Shown piece after piece: positions 21,043 through 34,520 of a stretch of 64,000 nt of DNA; position 1 is the stretch's first letter; every line of letters begins with the position of its first letter. The stretch covers positions 259,001-323,000 of the forward strand of contig JAJOZX010001732.1 in the NCBI GenBank assembly GCA_023014485.1. The letters are read 5' to 3'. Under the pieces are notes generated by a model. It had not been told where the DNA came from. It made no database searches and was given only the letters and a program-made list of their open reading frames with translations. The stretch is from Bathynomus jamesi (lineage: Eukaryota > Arthropoda > Malacostraca > Isopoda > Cirolanidae). The position numbers and the translations under genes are program-made.

Positions 21043-21363
21043 GTTAACTTCAGCCCTCTTGTGGCAGCTGAAGATATTAAGCATATGAAAAGCCATTTTT
21101 ACAAAACGAATTTTTATCATTTACGAATCTTAATCAAACTATTAGATAATTCTAAGATAAAATTTTATAATAGCTTGATAAACCTAAAATAGAAGCATTT
21201 TTTTTTTTTACCCAAAATTGTGTTAAATTTAGCCCCCTGGTGGCAGCTGAAAATATTAAACAAATGAACTCATATTTTGGCAGGTATATATCGTCCACTA
21301 AATGCACATTTAATCACTATTAGAACTTCATACTAGAAAAAAAGTATTTTTCGCTCCACCCTA
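21043..21363 (-). repeat. Right terminal inverted repeat (~321 bp) of the 8-bp-TSD transposon
   Basis: Inverted partner of 17894-18217, with the two CAGCTGCCAC motifs in inverse orientation (about 21040-21073 and 21212-21250). Confidence 0.9.
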
Positions 21364-24300
21364 ATATCCATATTGTCATATGTCTCTTTTAGATGGACGG
21401 AATGGGCAATGGGGATGGATAGCATTATATTACCATTATGCAAAAGAACTGCTTTCAGGCTTCTCTGCGACGAATCAATAAAGAGGCGCCACTCAGATGC
21501 CACATACGTCTGAGATATGGCTGTAAATAGTCCATTGATGTCACGGCAATAACAGAGAGGACCGTCTACTGAAAAGAATGCTGTTAATTCAAAATTTCGC
21601 TTTCGGTAGTAACTAATACGAACATTGTTCTCAAGTAAATTGTTCTCCTTTAGTCTTGAGGCGAGAAGCTCTGATTTCTTTTAGACAGCGATAAGTCTCT
21701 AACAAGATCATTCAACTGTCCTGGGTTAACTTTTTAGGCTCTAAATGTCTACCTTCAAAAGTGTACTCTGGTTCTGTAGATGGTCCGGAAACCAGTTGCA
21801 CCTTCATCACTTTCCATATCATCTATGATAGAATCTAGCCTATCACTTGGGGGAATTGGAATGGGCAATGTTTCATCATGTTTTACTGGTCTACGTGCTG
21901 AATCCAAGTTTGGATATACAATCTGGTGTTTGTTCTTGGCAGAAAACCCCATTAAGTTCACACTACAAAAATAACAGTCTTCATGATGATCTCTCGGCTC
22001 CCTCCATATCATGGGTATGGCAAATGGCATTGAAGCTTTCTTTTTGTTAAGCCAATCACGTAATCCATTTGAACAGCCAGAACAGATTTGATGTGGCGCC
22101 CATGGTTTATCTTGGTCACCTAGATGGCAACCAAAGTATAGCTTGTATATTTTCTTAATGTCGGTTGTAATACTTCGTCGCTGTGTTTTAGTTGTCAACT
22201 GGCCGCATACGAAACAGAACTTGTCGGGGTCATTCTTACATTGTCGAGGCATGTTGACTGACCTGAGCAAACTATAAATTCAAAAAAAATGTACACCAAC
22301 TTGACACAACAAGTTCTTGGACTGGACTGATCTTTTGACACACAAAGCACGGCGTTGTTGCCTGAATCACAATGCTGCTAGACGTAAAAGCTCACACCTG
22401 AAATACATAAGATGTATAATTAAGATAATTGAAATAAATAAGATAATAAACTAAAAAACAATAAAATAAACACAATCAAATGTTGAAATATTATTATTTT
22501 GCCTATTTAAAATGGTTAAATCTGTGTAGTTATATATATGCCTTCATCTTGAAAACTATACGTGCTAGAAAAAATCTGAATGCAGTTTTGGAATCAGCGT
22601 GAAAAATGCTATCCAGCCACCACAAAGTTTACTCTGATGAAAAATCTTTGTTGACCAGTGTAATTTTGCATGTTAAGTAGAAAAATCATACTCTCGTTAA
22701 ATGTTGATAGAATTTGAATTATTTGATATTTTAGTCTGAAAACTTGTTTGCATATAGATAAATACATATGTTTTATTGTGTAGAAGTTTTAAAAATTAAA
22801 TGCCAAAAAACATAACAAACACAACTTAAATTTAGGGTATGTGCGGTCATACGGGCAAATTTCCCGACCGTACAGAGCAGGATAAATTAGGTACATGATC
22901 GATTAATTATTACACAATTACTGTCATAATATAATCACAATAATTATAAAAATTGTTATAAGCAATTGTAAAAACGGTTTTGGTTATCAATAATAAAATA
23001 TATCATTTTACCTATATATTTACATATGCAACAATCGCATGAAAAAAAAAGAAAAATCGGTCAATTTCCTTCTTACAAAAAAAAAATGTTGAACTAAAGA
23101 CACAAGCCGGTCAATTCAGGTTGAATTTAATTCTTTTTTACAACAAAAAAAAGGTTGAATTAAATTCTTTTAAACAACAAAGAGGAAAAGTTGAATTCAA
23201 TTGACTTCACTGAAATGACTTGGGATTTGTTAACTGACTTGGGACTTCAAAACTGACTTGGGACTTCAAAACTGACTACAATTGTCTTGGGACTGAATAC
23301 AACTATCTTGGGACTGACTACAACTTTCTGGGGACTGACTACAACTTTCTTGGGACTGACTACAACATTCTTGGGACTGACTACAACTTTCTTGAAGCTG
23401 ATTACAACTGATTCCGAACTGAAACTGACTCGCAACTGACTTGCAACTGACTGACTGATTTGAAACTAACTGACCTCAAACTAACTGACTTGAGACTAAC
23501 TGACTTGAAACTGACTCACTGACTTCGAAACTAACTTCAAATAAATTGACTTCAAAACTGACTTCGAAACTGACTTCAATTGACTTACTGACTTGAACTG
23601 CTATCAAATATTTCTATAAATCTCTGGGGCGGTAGTACAAGTAGTCTCTCTGGATGCAACCTACTGACTTCAACTGACTGAAAACTGAAATTGACTGCAC
23701 TCGAACTGCTATTAAGTGGAGTCTATTATTCTCTGGGTTTGGTTGTCCCTCTTGGAAGCAACCAACTAACTGAAATTAACTGAAATGGACTCCACTGAAC
23801 TGCTATCAGTTGAGTCTACTAAAACTGACTTACACTTGAACTGCTATAAAGTGGAGACTATTAATCTCTGGGGTTTGGTTGTTCCTCTTGGATACGACCA
23901 ACTGAAACTGAAAAATGAAACTTGAACTTGAAACTGATTCAAGTATCTCTATAACTCTATAAACTCAATATAAACTCTCTCTTTCTTAATTTGCAAGTCA
24001 ATTCAATGCAATAACTTCAAAAAAATTGTAAACAAAAATAAAAAATATAAATAACATTTCACTCGAATGTACGCGAAGGCAGTGTAGCATTATGTTTGGT
24101 ACATAAAATAAAATTATTCTATACTAACTATAACAGTGAAAATAACTGTGAAAATAACTGAAAATAACTGAAATTTAACTCTGCGACAATAACTCTGCGA
24201 CAATAACTCTGCGACAATAATAATGTGAAGTTTAACTTCTGTGACAACTAACTTCTGTGACAACTAACTTCTGTGACTTTTAACTCTGTGACTTTTAACT

Positions 24301-25117
24301 TCTGTGAAAGTTAACTTCTGTATAAATTAACTTCTGTGACAATTAACTTCTGTGACAATTAACTTCTGTGACAATTAACTACAGCGAAAATTAGTTTCAA
24401 TGAAAAATGTATCACTGGTGTCTGAAATGTTCACTGTGTTTCTTGTTAATTCTGGCTTGATACTAGTTAACTGTTAATAATACTGACTTTTCAACTGTTT
24501 ACAAATTACTGAAAAAACAAACTCTGTACTTAAAATTTCTACGACGAAATCATTAGAGACGTGTCCTGAAGACGTCTTGATGGCTACTTGTTCTAGATGA
24601 GACGAGACGTGAATAACTTGGAGTCGTTACACACCGGTTCAAGGGTGGATGTGACGAACTGGGAGTCGTGACACACCGGTCAAATAGTGGGTCGCAAAAT
24701 GTTAAAATCCTGATGCAGGTAATTTCTATTCTGGAAAAACAGTGACCACTTATTCAAATACTCTTGTTAAAATCCTGGTTAAAGGGTCGCCAGTTTGTTA
24801 ACCCCTCCGTCTATGGCCCTGGGTTGGTTCGGAGTCGACGAAGTTCTGGTTGGGAGGCAGCAACGGATCTGTTACTTGCAGTAGTTTCTTCTATACGACT
24901 CTCCGAGTTCTTCTTTAGTGGCTCGGAGGATTCTGAGAGGCTTATTAAATTCTCTGAGGGTTCCCCCAGATTCTTCTTGTAACGTATCGGGATATTTTAC
25001 TGACTAAATTCCTGAAGAGAGCACGCACGGCTCGAAGGAGAAGATAGAGACTTTCTTTTACTGTAATTTACTGCTAAAATGTACGGGTACTACTCAGCCT
25101 CGTCGTTGGAATCAGAA

Positions 25118-25149
25118 TGAACATGGAAGGAATTATTGGGGTTTATATA
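25118..25149 (-). promoter_or_regulatory. TATA box and initiator, LTR-like segment 3
   Basis: TATATAAA at 25149-25142, initiator A at 25118; 31-nt spacing kept. Confidence 0.6.
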
Positions 25150-25809
25150 CCCCGCATCTATTACCATCATCATTATTAAATGTTGAATAGGCTGTATTAT
25201 TTTGCACAATAGTTAAAAATAAAGTAAATCTTCTAGCTATGGTAATGTATAAACGAATAAACAAGATATTTGAAGATGGAGACATATTTTTTATCTTAAA
25301 CCGCGTATTTTCAGATCTGATGTTATCATGATCTGCCAAGTTAGCTAAAAGTGGAAATTGAACTATGCATCTTTACAATAAAATATGCATATGAGTAAAA
25401 ATAATTATAGGTTTAAGATTTACAATTAAATGCTTAGGCAAGACATGACTTCATCTTTTATAACATTGAGAATGTATACAAAATATGAACACTGCAAAAA
25501 ATTTCTCAGGATTCATTATTAAGCTAAATTTAAAAATAATTAAGAAATTTTAAAAAGAGCAAGTCACCAATTATTTGGCAAAGTAGAAAGAACATCAAAA
25601 TTTATCCAACGAAAAAAATAATAATAAAAATAATCGTATTTTCGCCGAGTATGCATTTCTAAAGGCGACATAATGTCGGGTCGGACATTGAGTACATTGT
25701 AATTTTGGTTTACCATAACTATGATTATAATTACCAATTAATTCATTTATTATCGTTAACTACAATTCCATTATAGTACATTCACTACGTCATTTAGTAC
25801 ATTACATCA

Positions 25810-26005
25810 TTAAGTACATTAATTACATTATATTAAATTATTATCGTTTAATTAAAGTACATTAATTACATTATATTAAATTATTATCGTTTAATTAAAG
25901 TACATTAATTACATTATATTAAATTATTATCGTTTAATTAAAGTACATTAATTACATTATATTAAATTATTATCGTTTAATTAAAGTACATTAATTACAT
26001 TATAT
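25810..26005. repeat. 43-bp tandem repeat, 4 copies (segment 3)
   Basis: TATCG starts at 25842, 25885, 25928 and 25971, giving the exact 43-bp period. Confidence 0.95.
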
Positions 26006-26103
26006 CATTAATTACAGTTTCATTATGTACATTAGTCACTTACATTTCTTACAGTGTTTTTATATTTATATATAGTTATTAGTACAACACAAAGTACATG
26101 AGC

Positions 26104-26152
<49 letters not shown>

Positions 26153-28334
26153 ACATGACACATGATACATAACATAACGCATGATAATTTTTTTGTAAAT
26201 TTAGATCAGAGCGAAAGGAGCTTTTTATCTTAGAAGCGTTCACTTTTGCTGTGGTTAGCGGAATTTGATCAATTGCATAAGCATTTCCTATTTTATTGCG
26301 AGAGGTGAACGCACTTAAAGAAAAAGTAAAAAGAATACATGTGGACGTATTTACGTGTACGTAACACAATAGGTTGTGTGCGTAATATAGACACGCGTAA
26401 ACATGGACTGATTGGTTGTTTGGCATCAGTAGACAATAGGTAGGACACAACATATAAATAATGACGTATAGAGAATGAAGTTATTTTTTTTATTATTATT
26501 AAAGAATTTACCATACATTGAATACGGAAGATGTCCAAATACTAAACACGTGATTCAGTGTTCAATGTATGGAAACCGTGAGGAATTTAAGTTATTTTAT
26601 GACGTCATAGTGTATAAGTCATTGTTGGGAGGATTTAAAAGAAACGAATTAGAGACAAAGAGTGGATATTAAGGACTAAGAAGTACAACTACGGGTTCCA
26701 ATCCTGTTATATGCAATGTGTATGCATAATCTAGCGACGAGGGTGAGATGCAAGACAACCATAATTAATTATAATAAATTCTAAAACAAATGAAAATGGA
26801 AATATGGGTACGACTAAACTATAGAAATGGTAGGTCGCATGGGTGTGACACTAAAAAAGAATAGAAAGCAAAAGTCGAACTTCTATCCAAACTCGCTCAG
26901 GCGATTTTGGTTCTTATGTAAAAATGAATATTGATTATTCATTGTTCATTTTTACAGTGCTCTTCCCTTTAAAATGATATTAATGCAACAATACAATACA
27001 ATACAATTGCGAAAATACAAGAAGATAACATCCTAACGAATTCAAATTAGATGATGACGAATTTTTCTTTAAAATACAAATTTTATACAGAACAAATGAG
27101 TTCGAGTGGTTGAGTACAACGCATCGTAATCAATCTTTAACATGACACTTGCTTAGAAAGTTATTATAAATATAAAAAATTCAAAGATTAATACTTTAAT
27201 TTATGCAAACAGAATAAAATGATTAATACGTTAATTTAGACAAACAATGATATTATTAAATTTTACAAATATTTAGTTGTCATGATTGTACAGGTAATAA
27301 ACTAATTTTATTGACTAAGGTAGGTAAAAAATCGAATTACGTAATGGATGATGTATAGACCTGTAGTCTAGTGTGTATTTTTGTGTACTAAGTACAAAGT
27401 GAGTATCTTATAATTTTGAGGGACAGATTATCTGAGAGGATTGTTAAATTAACTGAATAAATGCATGAGGAAGAATATATATATTAAGCAACAATTATTA
27501 CGATGAAATAAATTTAAATGATCTAGAGTAAATATCATAGTTAGCACTTAAACGCAATTAAATAAAGTTTATCGTGATATCCCATGATTTTAGAATAAAA
27601 TTTGTGTATATATAGTATATATAGTGTGCATACGTGGGTGTGTGTGTAAGGATTCGAGAGGTTTTCGAATTAACAAAGTTATATAATAATTTAAATTGAG
27701 AGTAGGGTTATAGAGTCCTTTAAGTTTAAAGTGAATTATTATAAAATCTAATTGCAGGTAGCATTAATGGTAATGTATTCGTATGAGGTTCAATGTAAAA
27801 GTGACTTGAGGTACGAGTGAATTAGAGTTGTGTCAACAATAATAAAATTCATTTAGGATTATCGATTTTACATAATTAAATCAGTTGCACGTATATTAAA
27901 TTAATAAAAAAACGCACTTAGAAGAACTTACAATTAATGAAAGTAAATCTCACGGTTTTAAAATTGAATTTCGACACACAATTAAATTCGACTAGTAACA
28001 TTTATAGCTATATAGTCAAATTGACAATAATTTTCGTTTGATACCTTACAAATGGTACAATAACAATTTAAATACAATTACTCACGATTAATTGAAAAAA
28101 AGAAATGAAAAATACAAATTAAAAATATAAATCAATTATGCATTTTAATGAGCTAACATAATTTTATAATATTCTTAAAAATAAAAGTAAATCGAGCCAG
28201 AGATGAATTTCGGCCAAGAATAAAAAAAAGTTATTGAAATGGAAGGAAAGCATTTCGAAATTTTTTTTAATAAGTTCAGGTAAATTTTACATTAAAATTA
28301 TCTTTATTAAAAAAATATTAAAAAGGTTTAATAA

Positions 28335-30325
28335 CACTGGCCAACAAAATGAAACTTTTTTTTCTCGTCACAAACATGATCACACTTCTCTTAATGCATT
28401 TCTCGCGCTGATTCCGAATCTGGTTTTATTTTCTTTCTAGCACGTATACTTATATAGATACACTGGTTTTGATTTTTAAGTTTTTGATATTGCTATAAGA
28501 AAATTTATGGATGTATAGATCACACTTAGGAATGCTAAACAACAAATACATCATATACCTTATTCAATGTACTTATAAATAAAGAATATATACATTATTT
28601 TATTAAAAGCGCTGTGAGTGTGATTTCCTTTTGTAAATTTGGCCTGGATTGTCACGATACAGCATCCAACAATGGTCCGCCATCATGCTTTCATTCCAAT
28701 ATCCTTGGTAGCGCTTCTCCATCATCTGAATATCTTGATGGAAGCGCTCTCCTTGCTCGTCACTCACTGCACCAAGGTTTTCAGGAAAGAAATCTAAGTG
28801 GGAATGCAGGAAGTGAATACTTAACGACATTCGACACTCCATTTCTTTGAAGGCATCAAGGAGGTTCTTGACTCCATCCTTATACGCAGGTGACTTGTTG
28901 CTTCCAAGAAAGTTTTCACATATCCATTTGTGAATCTGACTGCATACCCATAAGCATTCCTATAACTTTTAGATCTCCACAAACATTCCATTGATGACTG
29001 TCGTATTTGATTGCCTTAAGTAGTATATCCATATTGTCATATGTCTCTTTTAGATGGATGGAATGGGCAATGGGGATGGATGGCATTATATTACCATTAT
29101 GCAAAAGAACTGCTTTCAGGCTTCTCTGCGACGAATCAATAAAGAGGCGCCACTCAGATGCCACATACGTCTGAGATATGGCTGTAAATAGTCCATTGAT
29201 GTCATGGCAATAACAGAGAGGACCGTCTACTGAAAAGAATGCTGTTAATTCAAAATTCCGCTTTTGGTAGTAACTAATATGAACATTGTTCTCAAGTAAA
29301 TTGTTCTCCTTTAGTCTTGAGGCGAGAAGCTCTGATTTCTCTTTAGACAGCGATAAGTCTCTAACAAGATCATTCAACTGTCCTTGGGTTAACTTTTTAG
29401 GCTCTAAATGTCTACCTTCAAAAGTGTACTCTGGTTCTGTAGATGGTCCGGAAACACCAGTTGCACCTTCATCACTTTCCATGTCATCTATGATAGAATC
29501 TAGCATATCACTTGGGGGAATTGGAATGGGCAATGTTTCATCATGTTTTACTGGTCTACGTGCTGAATCCAAGTTTGGATATACAATCTGGTGTTTGTTC
29601 TTGGCAGAAAACCCCATTAAGTTCACACTACAAAAATAACAGTCTTCATGATGATCTCTCGGCTCCCTCCATATCATGGGTATGGCAAATGGCATTGAAG
29701 CTTTCTTTTTGTTAAGCCAATCAAGTAATCCATTTGAACAGCCAGAACAGATTTGATGTGGCGCCCATGGTTTATCTTGGTCACCTAGATGGCAACCAAA
29801 GTATAGCTTGTATATTTTCTTAATGTCGGTTGTAATACTTCGTCGCTGTGTTTTAGTTGTGAACTGGCCGCAACGAAACAGAACTTGTCGGGGTCATTCT
29901 TACATTGTCGAGGCATGTTGACTGACCTGAGCAAACTATAAATTCAAAAAAAATGTACACCAACTTGACACAACAAGTTCTTGGACTGGACTGATCTTTT
30001 GACACACAAAGCACGGCGTTGTTGCCTGAATCACAATGCTGCTAGACGTAAAAGCTCACACCTGAAATACATAAGATGTATAATTAAGATAATTGAAATA
30101 AATAAGATTAATAAACTAAAAAAACAATAAAATAAACACAATCAAATGTTGAAATATTATTATTTTGCCTATTTAAAATGGTTAAATCTGTGTAGTTATA
30201 TATATGCCTTCATCTTGAAAACTATACGTGCTTGAAAAAATCGGAATGCAGTTTTGGAATCAGCGTGAAAAATGGTATCCAACGAACACAAATTTTACTC
30301 TGATGAAAATCTTTGTTGACCAGTG
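28335..30325 (-). mobile_element. TE-B copy 3, DNA transposon
   Basis: 1991 bp between CACTGG (28335) and CCAGTG (30325), with TAA on both sides (28332-28334 and 30326-30328). Very close to copy 1 in sequence. Confidence 0.9.
28603..29916 (-). pseudogene. TE-B transposon protein, broken (copy 3)
   Basis: Start at 29916. The 1-bp loss in the first cysteine pair (about 29869) is shared with copies 0 and 1. The frame 28916-29695 then runs unbroken from MPFAIPM through WREP, the HEDCYFC pair, the linker, FIDSS, LLHNG and CGDLKV, so it is the longest open stretch of this gene in the window. A 1-bp loss at about 28937 ends it, and the C-terminal block with DEQGERFHQDI lies in another frame (28603-28842). 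Confidence 0.78.
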
Positions 30326-32803
30326 TAATTTTTGCATGTTAAGTAGAAAAATCATACTCTCGTTAAATGTTGATAGAATTTGAATTATTTGATATTTTAG
30401 TCTGAAAACTTGTTTGCATATAGATAAATACATATGTTTTATTGTGTAGAAGTTTTATTAAAATTAAATGCCAAAAAACATAACAAACAACTTAAATTTA
30501 GGGTATGTGCGGTCATACGGGCAAATTTCCCGACCGTACAGAGCAGGATAAATTAGGTACATGATCGATTAATTATTACACAATTACTGTCATAATATAA
30601 TCACAATAATTATAAAAATTGTTATAAGCAATTGTAAAAACGGTTTTGGTTACCAATAATAAAATATATCATTTTACCTATATATTTACATATGCAACAA
30701 TCGCATGAAAAAAAAAGAAAAATCGGTCAATTTCCTTCTTACAAAAAAAAAATGTTGAACTAAAGACACAAACCGGTCAATTCAGGTTGAATTTAATTCT
30801 TTTTTACAACAAAAAAAAGGTTGAATTGAATTCTTTTAATCAACAAAGAGGAAAAGTTGAATTCAATTGACTTCACTGAAATGACTTGGGACTTGTTAAC
30901 TGACTTGGGACTTCAAAACTGACTTGGGACTTCAAAACTGACTACAATTGTCTTGGGACTGAATACAACTATCTTGGGACTGACTACACCTTTCTGGGGA
31001 CTGAGTACAACTTTCTTGGGACTGACTACAACATTCTTGGGCATGACTACAACTTTCTTGAAGCTGATTACAACTGATTCCGAACTGAAACTGACCGCAA
31101 CTGACTTGCAACTGACTTGCAACTGACTGACTGACTGACTTGAAACTGACTGACTTGAAACTAACTGACCTCAAACTAACTGACTTGAGACTAACTGACT
31201 TGAAACTGACTGACTCACTGATTTCGAAACTAACTTCAAATAAATTGACTTCAAAACTGACTTCAATTGACTTACTGACTTGAACTGCTATCAAATATTT
31301 CTATAAATCTCTGGGGCGGTAGTACAAGTAGTCTCTCTGGATGCAACCTACTGACTTCAACTGACTGAAAACTGAAATTGACTGCACTCGAACTGCTATC
31401 AAGTGGAGTCTATTATTCTCTGGGTTTGGTTGTCCCTCTTGGAAGCAACCAACTAACTGAAATTAACTGAAATGGACTCCACTGAACTGCTATCAGTTGA
31501 GTCTACTGAAACTGACTTGCACTTGAACTGCTATAAAGTGGAGACTATTAATCTCTGGGGTTTGGTTGTTCCTCTTGGATACGACCAACTGAAACTGAAA
31601 ACTGAAACTGGAACTTGAAACTGATTCAAGTATCTCTATAACTCTATAAACTCAATATAAACTCTCTCTTTCTTAATTTGCAAGTCAATTCAATTCAATA
31701 ACTTCAAAAAAATTGTAAACAAAAATAAAAAATATAAACAACATTTCACTCGAATGTACGCGAAGGCAGTGTAGCATTATGTTTGGTACATAAAATAAAA
31801 TTATTCTATACTACTATAACAGTGAAAATAACTGAAAATAACTGAAAATAACTGAAATTTAACTCTGCGACAATAACTCTGCGACAATAACTCTGCGACA
31901 ATAATAATGTGAAGTTTAACTTCTGTGACAACTAACTTCTGTGACAACTAACTTCTGTGACTTTTAACTCTGTGACTTTCAACTTCTGTGAAAGTTAACT
32001 TCTGTATAAATTAACTTCTGTGACAATTAACTTCTGTGACAATTAACTTCTGTGACAATTAACTACTGCGAAAATTAGTTTCAATAAAAAATGTATCACT
32101 GGTGTCTGAAATGTTCACTGTGTTTCTTGTTAATTCAGGCTTGATACTAGTTAACTGTTAATAATACTGACTTTTCAACTGTTTACAAATTACTTAAAAA
32201 ACAAACTCTGTACTTAAAATTTCTACGACGAAATCATTAGAGACGTGTCCTGAAGACGTCTTGATGGCTACTTGTTCTAGATGAGACGAGACGTGAATAA
32301 CTTGGAGTCGTTACACACCGGTTCAAGGGTGGATGTGACGAACTGGGAGTCGTGACACACCGGTCAAATAGTGGGTCGCAAAATGTTAAAATCCTGATGC
32401 AGGGTAATTTCTATTCTGGAAAAACAGTGACCACTTATTCAAATACTCTTGTTAAAATCCTGGTTAAAGGGTCGCCAGTTTGTTAACCCCTCCGTCTATG
32501 GCCCTGGGTTGGTTCGGAGTCGACGAAAGTTCTGGTTGGGAGGCAGCAACGGATCTGTTACTTGCAGTAGTTTCTTCTATACGACTCTGCGAGTTCTTCT
32601 TTAGTGGCTCGGAGGATTCTGAGAGGCTTATTAAATTCTCTGAGGGTTCCCCCAGATTCTTCTTGTAACGTATCGGGATATTTTACTGACTAAATTCCTG
32701 AAGAGAGCACGCACGGCTCGAAGGAGAAGATAGAGACTTTCTTTTACTGTAATTTACTGCTAAAATGTACGGGTACTACTCAGCCTCGTCGTTGGAATCA
32801 GAA

Positions 32804-32835
32804 TGAACATGGAAGGAATTATTGGGGTTTATATA
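32804..32835 (-). promoter_or_regulatory. TATA box and initiator, LTR-like segment 4
   Basis: TATATAAA at 32835-32828, initiator A at 32804; 31-nt spacing kept. Confidence 0.6.
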
Positions 32836-33494
32836 CCCCGCATCTATTACCATCATCATTATTAAATGTTGAATAGGCTGTATTATTTTGCACAATAGTT
32901 AAAAATAAAGTAAATCTTCTAGCTGTGGTAATGTATAAACGAATAAACAAGATATTTGAAGATGGAGACATATTTTTTATCTTAAACCGCGTATTTTCAG
33001 ATCTGATGTTATCATGATCTGCCAAGTTAGCTAAAAGTGGAAATTGAACTATGCATCTTTACAATAAAATATGCATATGAGTAAAAATTATAGGTTTAAG
33101 ATTTACAATTAAATGCTTAGGCAAGACATGACTTCATCTTTTATAACAGAGAGAGAATGTATACAAAATATGAACACTGCAAAAAATTTCTCAGGATTCA
33201 TTATTAAGCTAAATTTAAAAATAATTAAGAAATTTTAAAAAGAGCAAGTCACCAATTATTTGGCAAAGTAGAAAGAACATCAAAATTTATCCAACGAAAA
33301 AAATAATAATAAAAATAATCGTATTTTCGCCGAGTATGCATTTCTAAAGGCGACATAATGTCGGGTCGGACATTGAGTACATTGTAATTTTGGTTTACCA
33401 TAACTATGATTATAATTACCAATTAATTCATTTATTATCGTTAAATACAATTCCATTATAGTACATTCACTACGTCATTTAGTACATTACATCA

Positions 33495-33562
33495 TTAAGT
33501 ACATTAATTACATTATATTAAATTATTATCGTTTAATTAAAGTACATTAATTACATTATATC
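33495..33562. repeat. 43-bp repeat, single copy (segment 4)
   Basis: Only one TTATCGTTTAATT monomer with its flanks, the minimum in the window. Confidence 0.93.
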
Positions 33563-33659
33563 ATTAATTACAATTTCATTATGTACATTAGTCACTTACA
33601 TTTCTTACAGTGTTTTTATATTTATATATAGTTATTAGTACAACACAAAGTACATGAGC

Positions 33660-33714
<55 letters not shown>

Positions 33715-34520
33715 ACATGACACATGATACATAACATAACGCATGATAATTTTTTTGTAAATTTAGATCAGAGCGAAAGGTGCTTTTTATCTTAGAAGCG
33801 TTCACTTTTGCTGTGGTTAGCGGAATTTGATCAATTGCATAAGCAATTCCTATTTTATTGCGAGAGGTGAACGCACTTAAAAGAAAAAGTAAAAAGAATA
33901 CATGTGGACGTATTTACGTGTACGTAACACAATAGGTTGTGTGCGTAATATAGACACGCGTAAACATGGACTGATTGGTTGTTTGGCATCAGTAGACAAT
34001 AGGTAGGACACAACATATAAATAATGACGTATAGAGAATGAAGTTATTTTTTTTATTATTATTAAAGAATTTACCATACATTGAATACGGAAGATGTCCA
34101 ACTACTAAACACGTGATTCAGTGTTCAATGTATGGAAACCGTGAAGGAATTTAAGTTATTTTATGACGTCATAGTGTATAAGTCATTGTTGGGAGGATTT
34201 AAAAGAAACGAATTAGAGACAAAGAGTTGATATTAAGGACTAAGAAGTACAACTACGGGTTCCAATCCTGTTATATGCAATGTGTATGCATAATCTAGCG
34301 ACGAGGGTGAGATGCAAGACAACCATAATTAATTATAATAAATTCTATAACAAATGAAAATGGAAATATGGGTACGACTAAACTATAGAAATGGTAGGTC
34401 GCATGGGTGTGACACTAAAAAAGAATAGAAAGCAAAAGTCGAACTTCTATCCAAACTCGCTCAGGCGATTTTGGTTCTTATGTAAAAATGAATATTGATT
34501 ATTCATTGTTCATTTTTACA

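Larger units (their letters stand above)
17894..21363 (+). mobile_element. TIR transposon with 8-bp target duplication (hAT-like by its ends)
   Basis: 3470 bp flanked by ATATCCAT on both sides (17886-17893 and 21364-21371); uninterrupted TE-B copies have this octamer once, so it is a true target duplication. Ends start TAGGGTGGAGCG, and the outer 53 bp match perfectly in inverted orientation. An 8-bp duplication and a TAGGG end fit hAT elements; P, Merlin and Novosib also make 8-bp duplications, and the protein is not a standard hAT transposase I can name. It encodes one broken plus-strand gene. It is present in one unit only, so it came after amplification of TE-B. Confidence 0.92.
17464..22252 (-). 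pseudogene. TE-B transposon protein, split by insertion; N-terminal zinc motif intact
   Basis: Start MPRQCKN at 22252. This is the only copy in the window with the N-terminal cysteines in frame: C13-x2-C16, Cys42, His54, C57-x2-C60 and C93-x2-C96 after WREP, a pattern suggesting zinc binding. The frame then breaks: a 2-bp loss near 21786-21793, another near 21678 and a 1-bp loss near 21720. The gene is cut at 21363/17894 by the nested transposon, between the LLHNG and CGDLKV blocks (coding resumes at MDILLKAIKYDSHQW). A 1-bp loss near 17495 changes the last residues. It is dead, but it is the best source for the true N-terminus. Confidence 0.8.
17199..22660 (-). mobile_element. TE-B copy 2, interrupted by an 8-bp-TSD transposon
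   Basis: Left end CACTGGCCAACAAA at 17199, right end CCAGTG at 22660, TAA on both sides. Without the inserted 3470-bp element and its 8-bp duplication it is 1984 bp, matching copies 1 and 3. It is more diverged than those two (for example acaaagtttact at 22622) and keeps an ancestral base that they have lost. Confidence 0.9.
15825..24795 (-). repeat. Internal region 2, with TE-B copy 2 split by a second transposon
   Basis: Same order as region 1. AT-rich sequence without genes at 15839-17198; TE-B with nested insertion 17199-22660; GACTT tract about 23215-23600; hairpin repeats 23595-23905; CTCTGCGAC/AACTTCTGTGAC tract about 24180-24385; ACACCGGT duplication about 24600-24690; primer-site motif 24784-24792. 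Confidence 0.8.
24796..26956 (-). repeat. LTR-like segment 3
   Basis: 2161 bp; primer-site motif 24784-24792. (TA)n 26106-26150. It carries the local variant aacattgagaatg (about 25463) where most segments have aacagagagagaatg; only segment 8 shares it. Confidence 0.5.
26957..32480 (-). repeat. Internal region 3, with TE-B copy 3
   Basis: AT-rich gene-free stretch to 28334; TE-B 28335-30325; GACTT tract about 30880-31285; hairpin repeats 31282-31590; CTCTGCGAC/AACTTCTGTGAC tract about 31862-32070; ACACCGGT duplication about 32285-32370; primer-site motif 32469-32477. Confidence 0.8.
32481..34520 (-). repeat. LTR-like segment 4
   Basis: 2040 bp, the shortest, mainly because the 43-bp repeat is down to one copy. 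Class-A variants. The R-U5 stem-loop is damaged here (ctctgcgag near 32586 for ctctccgag). (TA)n 33662-33712. Confidence 0.5.
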
